Shown here piece by piece: positions 28,830 to 38,105 of a stretch of DNA of 64,000 nucleotides (within the stretch, counting starts at the first letter, position 1; each line of letters starts with the position of its first letter). Below the pieces are notes generated by a model. The model did no database searches. It was not told the origin of the DNA and saw only the letters and a list, made by a program, of their open reading frames with translations. Source of the DNA: Chryseobacterium sp. S0630 (GTDB lineage: Bacteria; Bacteroidota; Bacteroidia; Flavobacteriales; Weeksellaceae); the NCBI RefSeq assembly GCF_024158915.1, contig NZ_JAMZGF010000010.1, forward strand, positions 46,838-110,837, in the 5' to 3' direction. The translations under genes were made by a program, and so were the position numbers.

Positions 28830-29171
28830 ATGGGAAGTTTATTGGTTTTCGCATTGTTAAATATTAATGGTTTTTTAATGGTATTAATAACAGGGATAAC
28901 TTTTTCGTTTTTGTTATATGCGCTAGTCACTTATAAAAAATCAACAGGAAAATCAATCGCTATTCTTGAAAACAAACCATTAGAATTTTTAGGGAAAATA
29001 TCTTACAGTCTATATCTTATACACGGGCCGTTCCTTGCAATCATAAACCTTTATTTATTAAAAAACTTTGAGCTTACAAATGATACCCGGCAATGGATTA
29101 TCTTTATTTTTATCTTTATTTTTATCATCCCTGTAACGACTATTTTTTATAATTTGGTTGAAAAGAGATAA
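28830..29171 (+). pseudogene. C-terminal remnant of an acyltransferase-3 (OafA/YrhL-type) membrane protein
   Basis: A 113-codon frame with three membrane segments and the sequence EFLGKISYSLYLIHGPFL, which is the typical end region of acyltransferase family 3, closing with YNLVEKR. Full-length family members have about 350 residues and ten helices, so roughly the first two thirds are missing. No sequence upstream of 28785 continues the frame. It is probably a non-functional relic, although the frame itself is intact. A terminator hairpin follows at 29218. Confidence 0.7.
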
Positions 29172-29217
29172 AAGTTTTCATTACCCATCATACAAAACTC
29201 TATCATCCCATATATAA

Positions 29218-29246
29218 AAGAACACCTGAAAAAGCAGGTGTTCTTG
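29218..29246 (+). terminator. terminator after the acyltransferase remnant
   Basis: Perfect stem AAGAACACCTG / CAGGTGTTCTT with a 6-base loop; a TTCTTG tail follows on the plus strand. Confidence 0.65.
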
Positions 29247-29314
29247 TGTATTTTAATGATCAATTTTAATTAATTCAATTTTTAAGATCTTTGAAGTTTC
29301 GGATACCACAATCT

Positions 29315-30010
29315 TTATGCGACATTAACCCCAAAAATATGGCCTACTAATGCAGTAATTCCCATTGCCACAGTTCCCCAGAAGCAGATTCTCAATACAG
29401 CTATTTTAATGCTGGAACCACCGGCCCGGGCAGAAACCGCCCCTAAGAGCATCAAAAATATAATTGAAAATCCATATTGGAAATACACCATTTCCTTAAG
29501 AGGAGCCAAAAGAGACACCGTAAATGGTAATAGGGCACCCACCGCAAATGAGCCGAATGAAGCTATTGCCGCCTGCAGAGGTTTCGCCTGTGTTATTTCA
29601 TTGATTCCCAACTCATCACGGGCATGTGCTCCCAATGCATCGTGTTCTGTAAGTTCAATAGCTACCTGCATGGCTGTTTCTTTGGTACAGCCTCTTTTTT
29701 CATACACTTTGGCCAGTTCCCTGAGTTCTATTTCGGGCATTTGTTCCAGTTCACGTTGTTCACGGATCAAATCTGCTTTTTCTGTATCCTCCTGAGAGCT
29801 TACGGAAACGTACTCACCGGCAGCCATAGACATTGCCCCGGCAATCATACCTGCCAATGCAGCAAGAATAATGATATGTCGCTCCGGCTCTGCAGCTGCA
29901 ACTCCTATAACAATACTTGTGGTGGATAATAACCCGTCATTAGCGCCTAATACAGCTGCACGAAGCCAGCCTACTCTGTTTACATAATGTTTCTCCAGCT
30001 GATGATGCAT
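29315..30010 (-). CDS. VIT1/CCC1-family transporter
   Basis: A 231-aa membrane protein of the vacuolar iron transporter family. The N-terminus NRVGWLRAAVLGANDGLLSTTSIVIGVAAA is the family signature, followed by MAAGEYVSVSSQEDTEKADL and three more membrane segments. The acidic stretch between helices (REQRELEQMPEIELRELAKVYEKRGC) is a cytoplasmic metal-binding domain. It probably exports Fe2+ or Mn2+ from the cytoplasm. It is monocistronic by appearance, 80 bases downstream of the fructokinase gene. Confidence 0.9.
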   Translation of the reverse strand: MHHQLEKHYVNRVGWLRAAVLGANDGLLSTTSIVIGVAAAEPERHIIILAALAGMIAGAMSMAAGEYVSVSSQEDTEKADLIREQRELEQMPEIELRELAKVYEKRGCTKETAMQVAIELTEHDALGAHARDELGINEITQAKPLQAAIASFGSFAVGALLPFTVSLLAPLKEMVYFQYGFSIIFLMLLGAVSARAGGSSIKIAVLRICFWGTVAMGITALVGHIFGVNVA

Positions 30011-30090
30011 AACTTTTGTTTTGGTGGTAGGCTAAAGTTACCCAATATTTCATCAAGAATCAATTTAAATTAACATGAGATTCTACCATC

Positions 30091-31011
30091 TTAGCTTACA
30101 ACTGATACTGGATGTTCGTTCTTAAATCTGATAAAATCCTCTAATGAATATTCCGGGCATGCTCCTTCCTGTGAGGTGATGAATGCTCCGAGAGACACAG
30201 CCTGAGTCATAATTTCATGAACAGTACTTCCTTTTTCCAATCTTTTGGAAAGAAATCCTGCCAGAAAAGAATCTCCGCTCCCTACGGTATCTTTTACAGT
30301 AACCGGTATGGTAGGATACAGATAAAAATGATCTTCTGAGGCATACAGAGCTCCTTTGCTTCCTTTGGAAATAATAATTTCTTTAAGATCAAACTGATCC
30401 TGCAAATATTTTATCCCATCTTCTTCAGTGGTATATTCTTTTCCTAAAAAATCAAGCATCATTCGCATTTCTGCTTTATTGAATTTAGCGAGATGTGTTT
30501 TATGAAGCAGGTCTTTTATCATTCCAACCTCATAATAAGGTTCTCTGAGATTGATATCAAAGACATTATAATGGCTGAGTTCAAGCAACTGGAAGAGCGT
30601 ATTTCTGGATTTCCCATTTCGGGCTGCCAGCGTTCCGAACACCAACGCATCTGTTGTATTAAGGATTTCCTTATTTTCCGGAGTGGTTTCAATATAATCC
30701 CATGCTACCCCTTCCACAATATCATAATGAGCATCATTATTTTCATCTACTGTAGCAATAACCGTACTTGTTGGATACTCTGTATTGATCTGAACATGAT
30801 CTGCGGGAATATTCCAGTTTTTCATTTTATCCAAAAGATCACGCCCAAGCTGATCATCACCAATACTGCTTATCATATTGACTTCTACGCCCATTTTGGA
30901 AAGATGGTAGGCTACATTAAAAGGAGCACCTCCTACTCTTTTCTGCTCTCCCGGAAAAATATCCCAGAGCACCTCTCCAAAACATACTGCTTTATTTTTT
31001 TTGTATTCCAT
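30091..31011 (-). CDS. PfkB-family sugar kinase, probable fructokinase
   Basis: A 306-aa PfkB kinase. The N-terminal GGAPFNVAYHLSKMG is the sugar-binding motif and TVGSGDSFLAGFL holds the catalytic base Asp. The context is a mannitol dehydrogenase operon: oxidation of mannitol gives fructose, which this enzyme would phosphorylate to enter glycolysis. It is the last gene of the minus-strand unit (dehydrogenase, transporter, porin-like protein, kinase). Specificity for fructose is inferred from context. Confidence 0.85.
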   Translation of the reverse strand: MEYKKNKAVCFGEVLWDIFPGEQKRVGGAPFNVAYHLSKMGVEVNMISSIGDDQLGRDLLDKMKNWNIPADHVQINTEYPTSTVIATVDENNDAHYDIVEGVAWDYIETTPENKEILNTTDALVFGTLAARNGKSRNTLFQLLELSHYNVFDINLREPYYEVGMIKDLLHKTHLAKFNKAEMRMMLDFLGKEYTTEEDGIKYLQDQFDLKEIIISKGSKGALYASEDHFYLYPTIPVTVKDTVGSGDSFLAGFLSKRLEKGSTVHEIMTQAVSLGAFITSQEGACPEYSLEDFIRFKNEHPVSVVS

Positions 31012-31072
31012 TATATAAAAGTAATTAAATGTATTGAGTTTATAAAAAATTTACTCTTTGAAGCTCTTTGCT

Positions 31073-31798
31073 TCAGAATGAATAAACCTGCACAGAAAAC
31101 TGAAGAAATGCATTATTATTGACCGGATTCCACATTCCCCAAATTCCCACAGGAATTGTATAGCCTTCAATGGTAAAGCTTTTCGAAACGATAAGGCTTA
31201 CCTCATTGAAACCAGTATCTTTAGCAAAGAAATTATTCTTTTCTCCATGACTGTCTAAGGCAAAAGCATAGCCCACTCTCCCTCTTATTTCAAGGTTGTC
31301 TTTTTTGTATACAGGATATTCTCCCGAAACAAATGAAGAATATTTATTTCCTGTATTTTCACTGTTTCGGTCTCTTCCGAAAACTACAGTATTCCAGCTG
31401 ATTACTAAAGGAAATTGATCACTTATGGTATAATAAGATCTGAAATCCCAAAAACGACCAGTTTCCTGAGCGGAATAATTAAAAAATTCTTTATTGTTAT
31501 AGTTTGCTCCAGGAGAAAAGTTATAGATATCCCATAACTCCAGCGTAAGATGCTTATTCTTATATCCTATATAGTTGTTGAATTCTTTATAGGAACCATC
31601 AACATTTCCGCCTGCCCAGAATCCTGCATAAAAATTCTTATAGTCAAGATGTAAATCTCCGGTATAAATAAGCCCTGCAGAGACTTCAATTCCGCGCCAT
31701 AAATGGCTGTTGCGAAGCTGCAGCGCTGAATGCACTTCCTGCGCGCCCATACAATGTCCTATAATCAGGAAACAAGGTAATAAATAGTTTTTTAGCAT
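31073..31798 (-). CDS. putative outer-membrane porin-like barrel (TorF/Gcw_chp type)
   Basis: A 241-aa exported protein with an N-terminal signal sequence (MLKNYLLPCFLIIGHCMGAQ) and alternating amphipathic strands rich in aromatic residues, ending in FLQFSVQVYSF as an outer-membrane barrel should. RNSHLWRGIEVSAGLIYTGDLHLDYKNFYAGFWAGG resembles the TorF-type porin family. Its place between the sugar transporter and the fructokinase suggests that it brings polyols or hexoses across the outer membrane; this is an inference from context. Confidence 0.7.
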   Translation of the reverse strand: MLKNYLLPCFLIIGHCMGAQEVHSALQLRNSHLWRGIEVSAGLIYTGDLHLDYKNFYAGFWAGGNVDGSYKEFNNYIGYKNKHLTLELWDIYNFSPGANYNNKEFFNYSAQETGRFWDFRSYYTISDQFPLVISWNTVVFGRDRNSENTGNKYSSFVSGEYPVYKKDNLEIRGRVGYAFALDSHGEKNNFFAKDTGFNEVSLIVSKSFTIEGYTIPVGIWGMWNPVNNNAFLQFSVQVYSF

Positions 31799-31884
31799 GA
31801 TTCAAGTGTTTTTTAAGGCAGTAAGTATCCTGTATCCAGTAATAGTCTACAGGATATTTACATGAATTGAAAGAAACTATATAA

Positions 31885-33231
31885 TTAGTGAATAAAGTCT
31901 TTTTCTCTTATACGCGATCCGAACAGCGCATAGGTAAGCATAAGCAGTTCACAGATTACGGTAAGCCACCAAGTCCATCTCCATGAGCCTAAAATATCTG
32001 CTAAACCTCCCTGAATAAGCGTAAAGACGGCTCCACCAAATACGGCAGAAATAAAAATACCGGATGCTTTTGAGGTATATTTATTCAAACCTTTAATAGA
32101 AAGTGTATAAATACAGCTCCACATGGATGAATGCAGAAGACCGATTGCTACAAGAAACCAAAGATTCTGAGTGATCATGGATATTAAAGCAAGTATTGCT
32201 GCAAGTACTGTGGTTGTTATCAATTGCGTTCTTGCGGAAATCTTACTGAAAAAGCTGGACACTGCTCTTCCTACCAGAAAACCTCCCCAATACAATGTGG
32301 ACAATAATGCATGAATTCCTAAGTCCATTCCTCCGACAATGATATCTGTTTTTCCGAAAAAGGTAATAGGATGCCCTGAATCCATGAGCTCAAAAGCATA
32401 CAGATTAATATTCGCACCAATGGCCACTTCGGTTCCTACATAAAAAAAGATGGCTAAAACTCCTAATACAAAATGCCTGAATGTCCAAATGCTTCTCTCC
32501 AGTTTTTCTTCTCCAACCACTCTTGTATGAGCAAGGTCAGGAAGATGAAGTCTTTTTGTAATGATCATGACGGTAAGAATACAGACAATCAAGATAGAAA
32601 GTGGAAACAAAAGCTGTCTGATCTCTATATTTTCAATGGAAATCCCACTGAACATGACTACAGTAACAAAAAAAGGTGCAGAAGTAGTTCCGATAGAGTT
32701 AATGGCTGTCAGAATATTCAGACGCTGTACGGGCTGAGTTCCTTTCAGTTCATAGGATGCAGCATAAGGATTTACAACCACCTGAATAATTGCTGCTGCT
32801 GTCCCCATTAAATAGGAACCCATGACAAAGACGATAAATCCATAAGGAATAACAGCATCTTTTATATTAAATTTCAAATCAGGATAATGATCACCAACCC
32901 ATGATGAGCACAGATACATAAAAAGACCTGAAATCATAAAGAAAAGCCCGCGCAGAATTGTATTCTTATATCCGAAGGCGTTCACCCATTTGCTACCCAG
33001 TGTTCCGTTCAGAAGATATCCTAAAAAGAAGAAAAAGGAAATCAGGGTAGTAAATGTATTTTTAAGACTGCCTGCATGACTCAAAAAAGTAAATTTCAAG
33101 GGTGCTTGCAGCTGTTCATTCACTGTGGTCAGAAAACCTACAATAAAATAGATAAACGTAATGATGGCAAACGGCAGTATAGCATTGTTTGCTTTATTGT
33201 CTGAAGAGGTTATCCCTGGATTTATCTGCAT
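31885..33231 (-). CDS. FHS-type sugar/polyol MFS transporter
   Basis: A 448-aa protein with about 12 membrane segments. FLTTVNEQLQAPLKFTFLS and the loop NPYAASYELKGTQPVQRLNILTAINSIGT place it in the fucose-hexose symporter branch of the MFS. It begins seven bases after the mannitol dehydrogenase gene, so the two are co-transcribed. The expected cargo is mannitol, sorbitol or fructose, by operon logic. It is clearly distinct from the paralogue at 16473. Confidence 0.85.
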   Translation of the reverse strand: MQINPGITSSDNKANNAILPFAIITFIYFIVGFLTTVNEQLQAPLKFTFLSHAGSLKNTFTTLISFFFFLGYLLNGTLGSKWVNAFGYKNTILRGLFFMISGLFMYLCSSWVGDHYPDLKFNIKDAVIPYGFIVFVMGSYLMGTAAAIIQVVVNPYAASYELKGTQPVQRLNILTAINSIGTTSAPFFVTVVMFSGISIENIEIRQLLFPLSILIVCILTVMIITKRLHLPDLAHTRVVGEEKLERSIWTFRHFVLGVLAIFFYVGTEVAIGANINLYAFELMDSGHPITFFGKTDIIVGGMDLGIHALLSTLYWGGFLVGRAVSSFFSKISARTQLITTTVLAAILALISMITQNLWFLVAIGLLHSSMWSCIYTLSIKGLNKYTSKASGIFISAVFGGAVFTLIQGGLADILGSWRWTWWLTVICELLMLTYALFGSRIREKDFIH

Positions 33232-33238
33232 GGCTGAG

Positions 33239-34681
33239 TTATTTTATGATGGATTGTAAAACCGAAGCGGTTCCTGAGCTTTTTATATCTTCTACAAAAC
33301 GGTTGTATTGTTTGATGAAAGATTCAGAAGTTTTTAGCTGAATACCTTTAAAAGCTGACAACTCCAGGAAGTCCTGTGGATTTTCACTGGCAACAAGCTT
33401 CTGATCATTTTCTGTAATCCAGGGTTCTGCTGTCTCGAATATATTACCCTGATCATCTTTTTTATATGTAAGATAATGTCTGTAGGAAGCAATAAGAAAA
33501 GCCGGTCTGGTAAGGTCTTTCCCTCCTTTGATCATTTTATCAAGGTTTGGAATGATATACACCGGGAATTTTGAAATCCCATCGAAACACAGACGGCTCA
33601 CCTGATCACTTACACTGTAATTGGCAAATCTTTCAATCAATGTCTGTTTATATTTTTCCAGATCTGTATTTTCAGGGGCAGGAACAAAAGGTGTAATGTC
33701 TGTATCCATAAAATCTTTGATGAATTTCACAAGATTTTCATCTTCCATAGCCTGATCTACTTTACGGTAACCCATTAAGAAAGCCGGATAAGATAAAAGG
33801 GTGTGGGAAGCATTCAATAAGCTTAATTTCATATTTTCAAATGCAGTTACATCATTGGTAAACTGTACACCTACTCTTTCCCATGCCGGTCTTCCTGCTA
33901 TAAAGTTGTCTTCTATCACCCATTGTGTAAAGTCTTCACAATATACAGGAGCACGATCATCCGTTCCATTCAACTTATTTAATCTTTCCACGTCTTCCGG
34001 AGTTGTGGCCGGAGTAATACGATCTACCATGCTGTTTGGGAAGGTTACGTTTTCCTTTACCCAAGCTGCCAGCTCTGTATCCTGAGCTTCTATAAATGAG
34101 ATGAAAGCTCTTTTTGTCGTATTTCCGTTATGCTGAAGGTTATCACATGAAAGTATTGTAACGGGTCCTGCATTTTGAATCTTTCTCTGGCGCAGTCCTT
34201 CTGCCACAAAGCCGAAAACAGTATTAGGACTGGAAGGATTTTTCAGGTCATGCTGTATTTTTTCATCTTCCAATATAAATTCTCCCGTTTCTTTATCAAG
34301 ATTATAACCTCCTTCTGTAATGGTTAAAGTGATGATCTTAACAGTGCTGTCTGCAATTTTTTTCACCACAGCCTCAGGATCTTCTATTCCCCAGATCAAC
34401 TCTCTCAAAGAGCCTATTTTATACACCTCATCATTCCCGTTTCTTCCACAAACGGTAAGAGAATAGTGAAGATTCTGAGCTCTTAAATTTTTTACGATCT
34501 TTTCATCTGAAGGCAGCAGACATACTCCGCAGATTCCCCAATCTTTCTGATCCTTGTCATTAAGCAGCATATTGGTATAAAACTGCTGGTGAGCCCTGTG
34601 AAAGTTCCCTACTCCAATATGTAAAATTCCTGTGCGGATTTCCGATGCATCATAGTTGTAATAAATCATACTCATAAACAT
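33239..34681 (-). CDS. mannitol 2-dehydrogenase family protein
   Basis: A 480-aa polyol-specific long-chain dehydrogenase. It oxidises mannitol or a related hexitol to the ketose with NAD. The N-terminal nucleotide-binding site is ILHIGVGNFHRAHQQFY and the catalytic pattern K-x4-N-x2-H appears in MKLSLLNASHTLLSYP. It is the promoter-proximal gene of the operon. Several in-frame ATGs crowd the start (MFMSMIYY), so the exact start is uncertain by a few codons. Twin LacI-type operators lie 80-115 bases upstream. Confidence 0.9.
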   Translation of the reverse strand: MFMSMIYYNYDASEIRTGILHIGVGNFHRAHQQFYTNMLLNDKDQKDWGICGVCLLPSDEKIVKNLRAQNLHYSLTVCGRNGNDEVYKIGSLRELIWGIEDPEAVVKKIADSTVKIITLTITEGGYNLDKETGEFILEDEKIQHDLKNPSSPNTVFGFVAEGLRQRKIQNAGPVTILSCDNLQHNGNTTKRAFISFIEAQDTELAAWVKENVTFPNSMVDRITPATTPEDVERLNKLNGTDDRAPVYCEDFTQWVIEDNFIAGRPAWERVGVQFTNDVTAFENMKLSLLNASHTLLSYPAFLMGYRKVDQAMEDENLVKFIKDFMDTDITPFVPAPENTDLEKYKQTLIERFANYSVSDQVSRLCFDGISKFPVYIIPNLDKMIKGGKDLTRPAFLIASYRHYLTYKKDDQGNIFETAEPWITENDQKLVASENPQDFLELSAFKGIQLKTSESFIKQYNRFVEDIKSSGTASVLQSIIK

Positions 34682-34762
34682 AAAATTGTTATCATATTAA
34701 CCGATTCGTTAAAACTATATTAACAAATGGTTAACCGGATAATTTTTTTATAAATTTCAGAC

Positions 34763-34796
34763 TGGGAACGTTCCCAAAAATCAGGGAACGTTCCCA
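34763..34796. promoter_or_regulatory. twin LacI-type operators
   Basis: TGGGAACGTTCCCA at 34763-34776 and GGGAACGTTCCC at 34784-34795 are perfect palindromes with a central CG, as LacI-family regulators prefer. Their centres are 20 bases (about two helical turns) apart. They lie between the divergent mannitol operon and the lacI-type gene. Confidence 0.8.
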
Positions 34797-34838
34797 ATTG
34801 TCTATTTTTTTATTATTTTTAGCCCAAAAACAAGGCTG

Positions 34839-35843
34839 ATGAGACGTATTACGATTAAAGATCTGTCCAAATTTTTGTCATTATCTACCTCTACCATCTC
34901 CAGAGCGCTGCTTCATGATAAAAATGTAAATGAAGAAACACGAAAAAGAGTGCTGGATGCAGCAGAGAAATTGGGCTATAAACCGAACCTTACCGCTTTG
35001 AATTTACAATCCGGACAATCCAGAACAATTGGCTTTGTAGTACCGGAAATGATTACTCCTTTTTCCTCCACTGTACTGAAAGGAATTCAGAATATTCTTT
35101 ATCCTCTCGGATACCGTATTATTATTACTCAGTCTGATGAAGATCCTCTTATTGAGAGAAAAAATCTTCAGCTTCTGGAAGAGTTTAATGTAGATGCTAT
35201 TATTATTAATTTATGTCATGAAACCTCAAATAATGATATTTATCAAAATATTATGGATAGAGGAACTCCTTTAATCTTTTTCGACAGGATTCCTCACAAA
35301 TCTCTGGATGTATCGAAGGTTATTATTGATGATGCTATTAAAGCTTCATTAATGGTAGAATACTTAATTAAGACCGGAAGAAAAAGAATCGTTCATCTCA
35401 TGGGACCTTCAACCATCCGAAATGCTGTAGAAAGGGTAAATGGTTATAAGCGCATTCTTATGAAATACAATATTTTTGATGAAAACCTGATCGTACAGAC
35501 CGATGGAATGACTTTCGAACATGGAAAAAAAGCGGTTAAACAGCTATTGAATAAGAATATAGAGTTCGACAGTATTTTTGCCTTCAGCGATACTCTTGCC
35601 ATGGGAGCCATGAATTTTCTTCTTGAACAAAAAGTAAGAATTCCGGACGAAGTTTCTATTGCAAGCTTTTCCGGAACGGAATTGTCAACCATGGTGTATC
35701 CTCAGCTGACCAGCGTACAACAGCCTTTGGAAAAAATGGGTGAAGCCGCTGCAGAGCTGGCATTGGAAAAGATCAAAAACAATAATCTTCCAAGCAGAGC
35801 TGTATTGATGGATGCAGAACTGATTTACAGAGCTTCTACTTAA
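34839..35843 (+). CDS. LacI-family transcriptional regulator of the mannitol operon
   Basis: A 334-aa repressor. The N-terminal HTH reads TIKDLSKFLSLSTSTISRALLHDKNVNEETRKRVLDAAEKLGYKPN, with the classical hinge. The C-terminal periplasmic-binding-type sensor domain shows FIVPEM-like and FDRIP patterns typical of the family. Divergent from the catabolic genes and separated from them by two palindromes, it most likely represses that operon and perhaps itself until a hexitol or its phosphate binds. Confidence 0.9.
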   Translation: MRRITIKDLSKFLSLSTSTISRALLHDKNVNEETRKRVLDAAEKLGYKPNLTALNLQSGQSRTIGFVVPEMITPFSSTVLKGIQNILYPLGYRIIITQSDEDPLIERKNLQLLEEFNVDAIIINLCHETSNNDIYQNIMDRGTPLIFFDRIPHKSLDVSKVIIDDAIKASLMVEYLIKTGRKRIVHLMGPSTIRNAVERVNGYKRILMKYNIFDENLIVQTDGMTFEHGKKAVKQLLNKNIEFDSIFAFSDTLAMGAMNFLLEQKVRIPDEVSIASFSGTELSTMVYPQLTSVQQPLEKMGEAAAELALEKIKNNNLPSRAVLMDAELIYRAST

Positions 35844-35974
35844 ATGATTCTCAATTTTGATAGTATGACATTTTATAGTCTATTGTAAAATGACAAAAAG
35901 TCCGGGTAACAGATTACAGTTCAATACATAACCTCTTCAAAACACACCATTCTGTTCAGAAAATCCTATTTTCT

Positions 35975-35982
35975 TATCTTTG
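35975..35982 (+). promoter_or_regulatory. lgt promoter -7 element
   Basis: TATCTTTG ends five bases before the ATG, so the transcript is probably leaderless or nearly so. Confidence 0.6.
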
Positions 35983-35987
35983 CAGCA

Positions 35988-36824
35988 ATGAATTTATTAT
36001 ATATCAACTGGGATGTTAATCCCGAAATCGTCAATATCTTAGGACTTCCCATAAAATATTACGGATTACTATTCCTTGCGGGACTTGTTTTATCTCTCAA
36101 TATTTTAAAAAGAATTTATAAAAAAGAAGGTCTTAGTTCACAGGCACACGAAGCTTTATTCTCCTATGCACTGATAGGAATTCTGGTGGGAGCCCGATTG
36201 GGTCACTGTATTTTTTATGATTTTGATTATTATTCACAGCACCCGCTTGAAATATTTTTACCGATTCAGAAAGGACCGGATGGAGTCTACCATTTCACAG
36301 GATTTGCAGGTCTTGCCAGTCATGGTGGCGGTATTGGTCTGGTGATTATGCTTCTCATCTATGCAAGAAAGTATTCTATCCCGTTCATGACCGTTCTGGA
36401 TGCCATAGCGATTGTACTTCCGCTAGGTGGTACTTTTATCAGGCTTGCCAATCTGATGAACTCTGAAATCATAGGAACTCCTACAAATGTTCCATGGGCT
36501 TTTATATTCCGTCAGGTAGATGATCTTCCGAGACATCCTGCTCAGCTGTATGAAGCCATCTCTTATTTTATTATCTTCCTTGCGGTATATTTTATTTACA
36601 GGAAGAATATTTTTAAGATCGGAAAAGGTTTTTATTTTGGAATCAGTATTCTATTGATCTTCATTATGAGAATTCTGATTGAGTTTATCAAGGTAGATCA
36701 GGTAGAATTTGAGCATGGGATGAGCCTTAATATGGGGCAGCTTCTGAGTATTCCGTTTGTTCTTCTTGGATTATTCTTTATCATCAAAAGTATACTGGAG
36801 AAAGGAAAGACAAAAACCGTGTAA
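35988..36824 (+). CDS. lgt: prolipoprotein diacylglyceryl transferase
   Basis: Lgt moves a diacylglyceryl group from phosphatidylglycerol to the lipobox cysteine of prolipoproteins at the inner membrane. The 278-aa protein has seven membrane segments. LVGARLGHCIFYD, SHGGGIG and FIRLANLMNSEIIG are the conserved signatures, including the essential His of SHGG and the Arg of the third block. The window encodes several likely substrates (GldD, the TolC-like protein, the membrane fusion protein). It is followed by a bidirectional terminator. Confidence 0.95.
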   Translation: MNLLYINWDVNPEIVNILGLPIKYYGLLFLAGLVLSLNILKRIYKKEGLSSQAHEALFSYALIGILVGARLGHCIFYDFDYYSQHPLEIFLPIQKGPDGVYHFTGFAGLASHGGGIGLVIMLLIYARKYSIPFMTVLDAIAIVLPLGGTFIRLANLMNSEIIGTPTNVPWAFIFRQVDDLPRHPAQLYEAISYFIIFLAVYFIYRKNIFKIGKGFYFGISILLIFIMRILIEFIKVDQVEFEHGMSLNMGQLLSIPFVLLGLFFIIKSILEKGKTKTV

Positions 36825-36847
36825 TTTCCTTATTTCTGTTCAAATAA

Positions 36848-36885
36848 AAAACTCACTGAAAGCTGTTTTCAGTGAGTTTCTTTTT
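36848..36885. terminator. bidirectional terminator between lgt and SDR gene
   Basis: Stem AAACTCACTGAAA / TTTCAGTGAGTTT with a short loop, then CTTTTT. Confidence 0.85.
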
Positions 36886-36903
36886 AATGGATTATACTGT
36901 ATT

Positions 36904-37659
36904 TTATCTCGTTGTGTATCCACCGTTGGCAAATATGGTCTGCCCGGTAATCCACCAGCCTTCTGTTACCAGAAACTCTACCAGCGGAGCAATATCTTTA
37001 ATATCTGTCAATCCTCCCAATGCAGATGCAGATTTATGGTAAGCAACGGCATCATCGGTTTCCTGCCCATAGAAGAAAGGAGTATCCATTGGGCCAGGTG
37101 CTACCGCTGTTACCGAAATTCCTCTTGCTCCGAATTCTTTGGATGCTGCTCTGGTAAAATGCTCTACCGGTGCTTTTGCTCCTGCATATGTGGAATATAA
37201 TCCGGTGTAGGCTGCCAATAATGAAGTTACAATGGTACAGATTTTCCCATGATCGTTCAGTTTTTTACCAGCTTCCTGAAGAAAGAAGTAAGCAGATTTT
37301 GAATTGACATTGAACATGGTATCATATTCAGCTTCTGTAGTTTCTGAAAATGGCTTTTTAAGTACCATTCCTACGGTATTGATTGCAATATCGATTCCTC
37401 CGAAACGGGAAATGGTCTCATCAAAAAACTTCGTGATATGATCTACTTTGGTAAGGTCTCCCTGAAATAAAAATGCTTCAGCTCCTAATGCCTGTACTTC
37501 AGCCAGTGTTTTCTCACTTTCAGCTCTTGAGCTTTCGCTGTTATAATGGATGGCCAGCTTTGCCCCTTTGGATGCAAAATCTCTGCTTAATAATCCACCT
37601 AAATTTTTACCTCCTCCGGCAATTAAAACAACTTTTCCCTGTACATTTTGTGTTGACAT
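36904..37659 (-). CDS. short-chain dehydrogenase/reductase
   Basis: A 251-aa SDR enzyme. The cofactor site is AGGGKNLGGLLSRDFA (a variant of TGxxxGxG), the NNAG position reads NTVGM, and the catalytic Tyr-Lys appear as YAGAK about residue 155, with Ser in VTSLLAAYTG. The start at 37659 (MSTQNVQGKVVLIAGG) is chosen over 37716, because the upstream part is hydrophobic and unconserved. The substrate is unknown and it has no operon partners. Confidence 0.88.
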   Translation of the reverse strand: MSTQNVQGKVVLIAGGGKNLGGLLSRDFASKGAKLAIHYNSESSRAESEKTLAEVQALGAEAFLFQGDLTKVDHITKFFDETISRFGGIDIAINTVGMVLKKPFSETTEAEYDTMFNVNSKSAYFFLQEAGKKLNDHGKICTIVTSLLAAYTGLYSTYAGAKAPVEHFTRAASKEFGARGISVTAVAPGPMDTPFFYGQETDDAVAYHKSASALGGLTDIKDIAPLVEFLVTEGWWITGQTIFANGGYTTR

Positions 37660-37894
37660 GTTTTTATATTTAAATGTTAATGAGACAAAGATCAATAATA
37701 AAACCCGCCTCAACATGGTGAAATTTTCGGAAATTTCTTTTTATTATTTTTAAACCGAAGGAAAAATGTTTATTATTTTATGTAAACAATATTTTTAAAT
37801 AGAATGTTATTTACCAACCAGATACGCTTTGATACAGGCCTTTTCAATTAAACACTTTTGGATAATTCACAAACTCGCTTCAATTTTAGGCATA

Positions 37895-37983
37895 ACATTT
37901 GATACCTTCCTCCCGTATCACGCACCACCACTTCATTTTTAATATATTTTTTTATAATCCTCAGGCTTCTGAGGATTTTTTTA
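37895..37983 (+). ncRNA. candidate small RNA with C-rich loop and terminator
   Basis: TGATAC / GTATCA (37900-37905, 37915-37920) closes a pyrimidine loop CTTCCTCCC. About 35 bases later AATCCTCAG / CTGAGGATT (37956-37964, 37969-37977) with seven T forms an orphan intrinsic terminator. No gene ends nearby on this strand, so the terminator implies a non-coding transcript. The 5' end is not clear. Confidence 0.4.
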
Positions 37984-38091
37984 TACAATTATTACAACTT
38001 CCTTTAGATCTTTCTTACAGAATATAAAGTATCACTTAAAACCATTTCTGATAATCAATCATTTAAAACCGGATTATTCATTTTATTGTTG

Positions 38092-38099
38092 TATATTTG
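38092..38099 (+). promoter_or_regulatory. promoter -7 element of the cold-shock gene
   Basis: TATATTTG about 248 bases before the ATG at 38347. No good TTG is seen at the matching upstream distance. Confidence 0.5.
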
Positions 38100-38105
38100 C
38101 ATATT

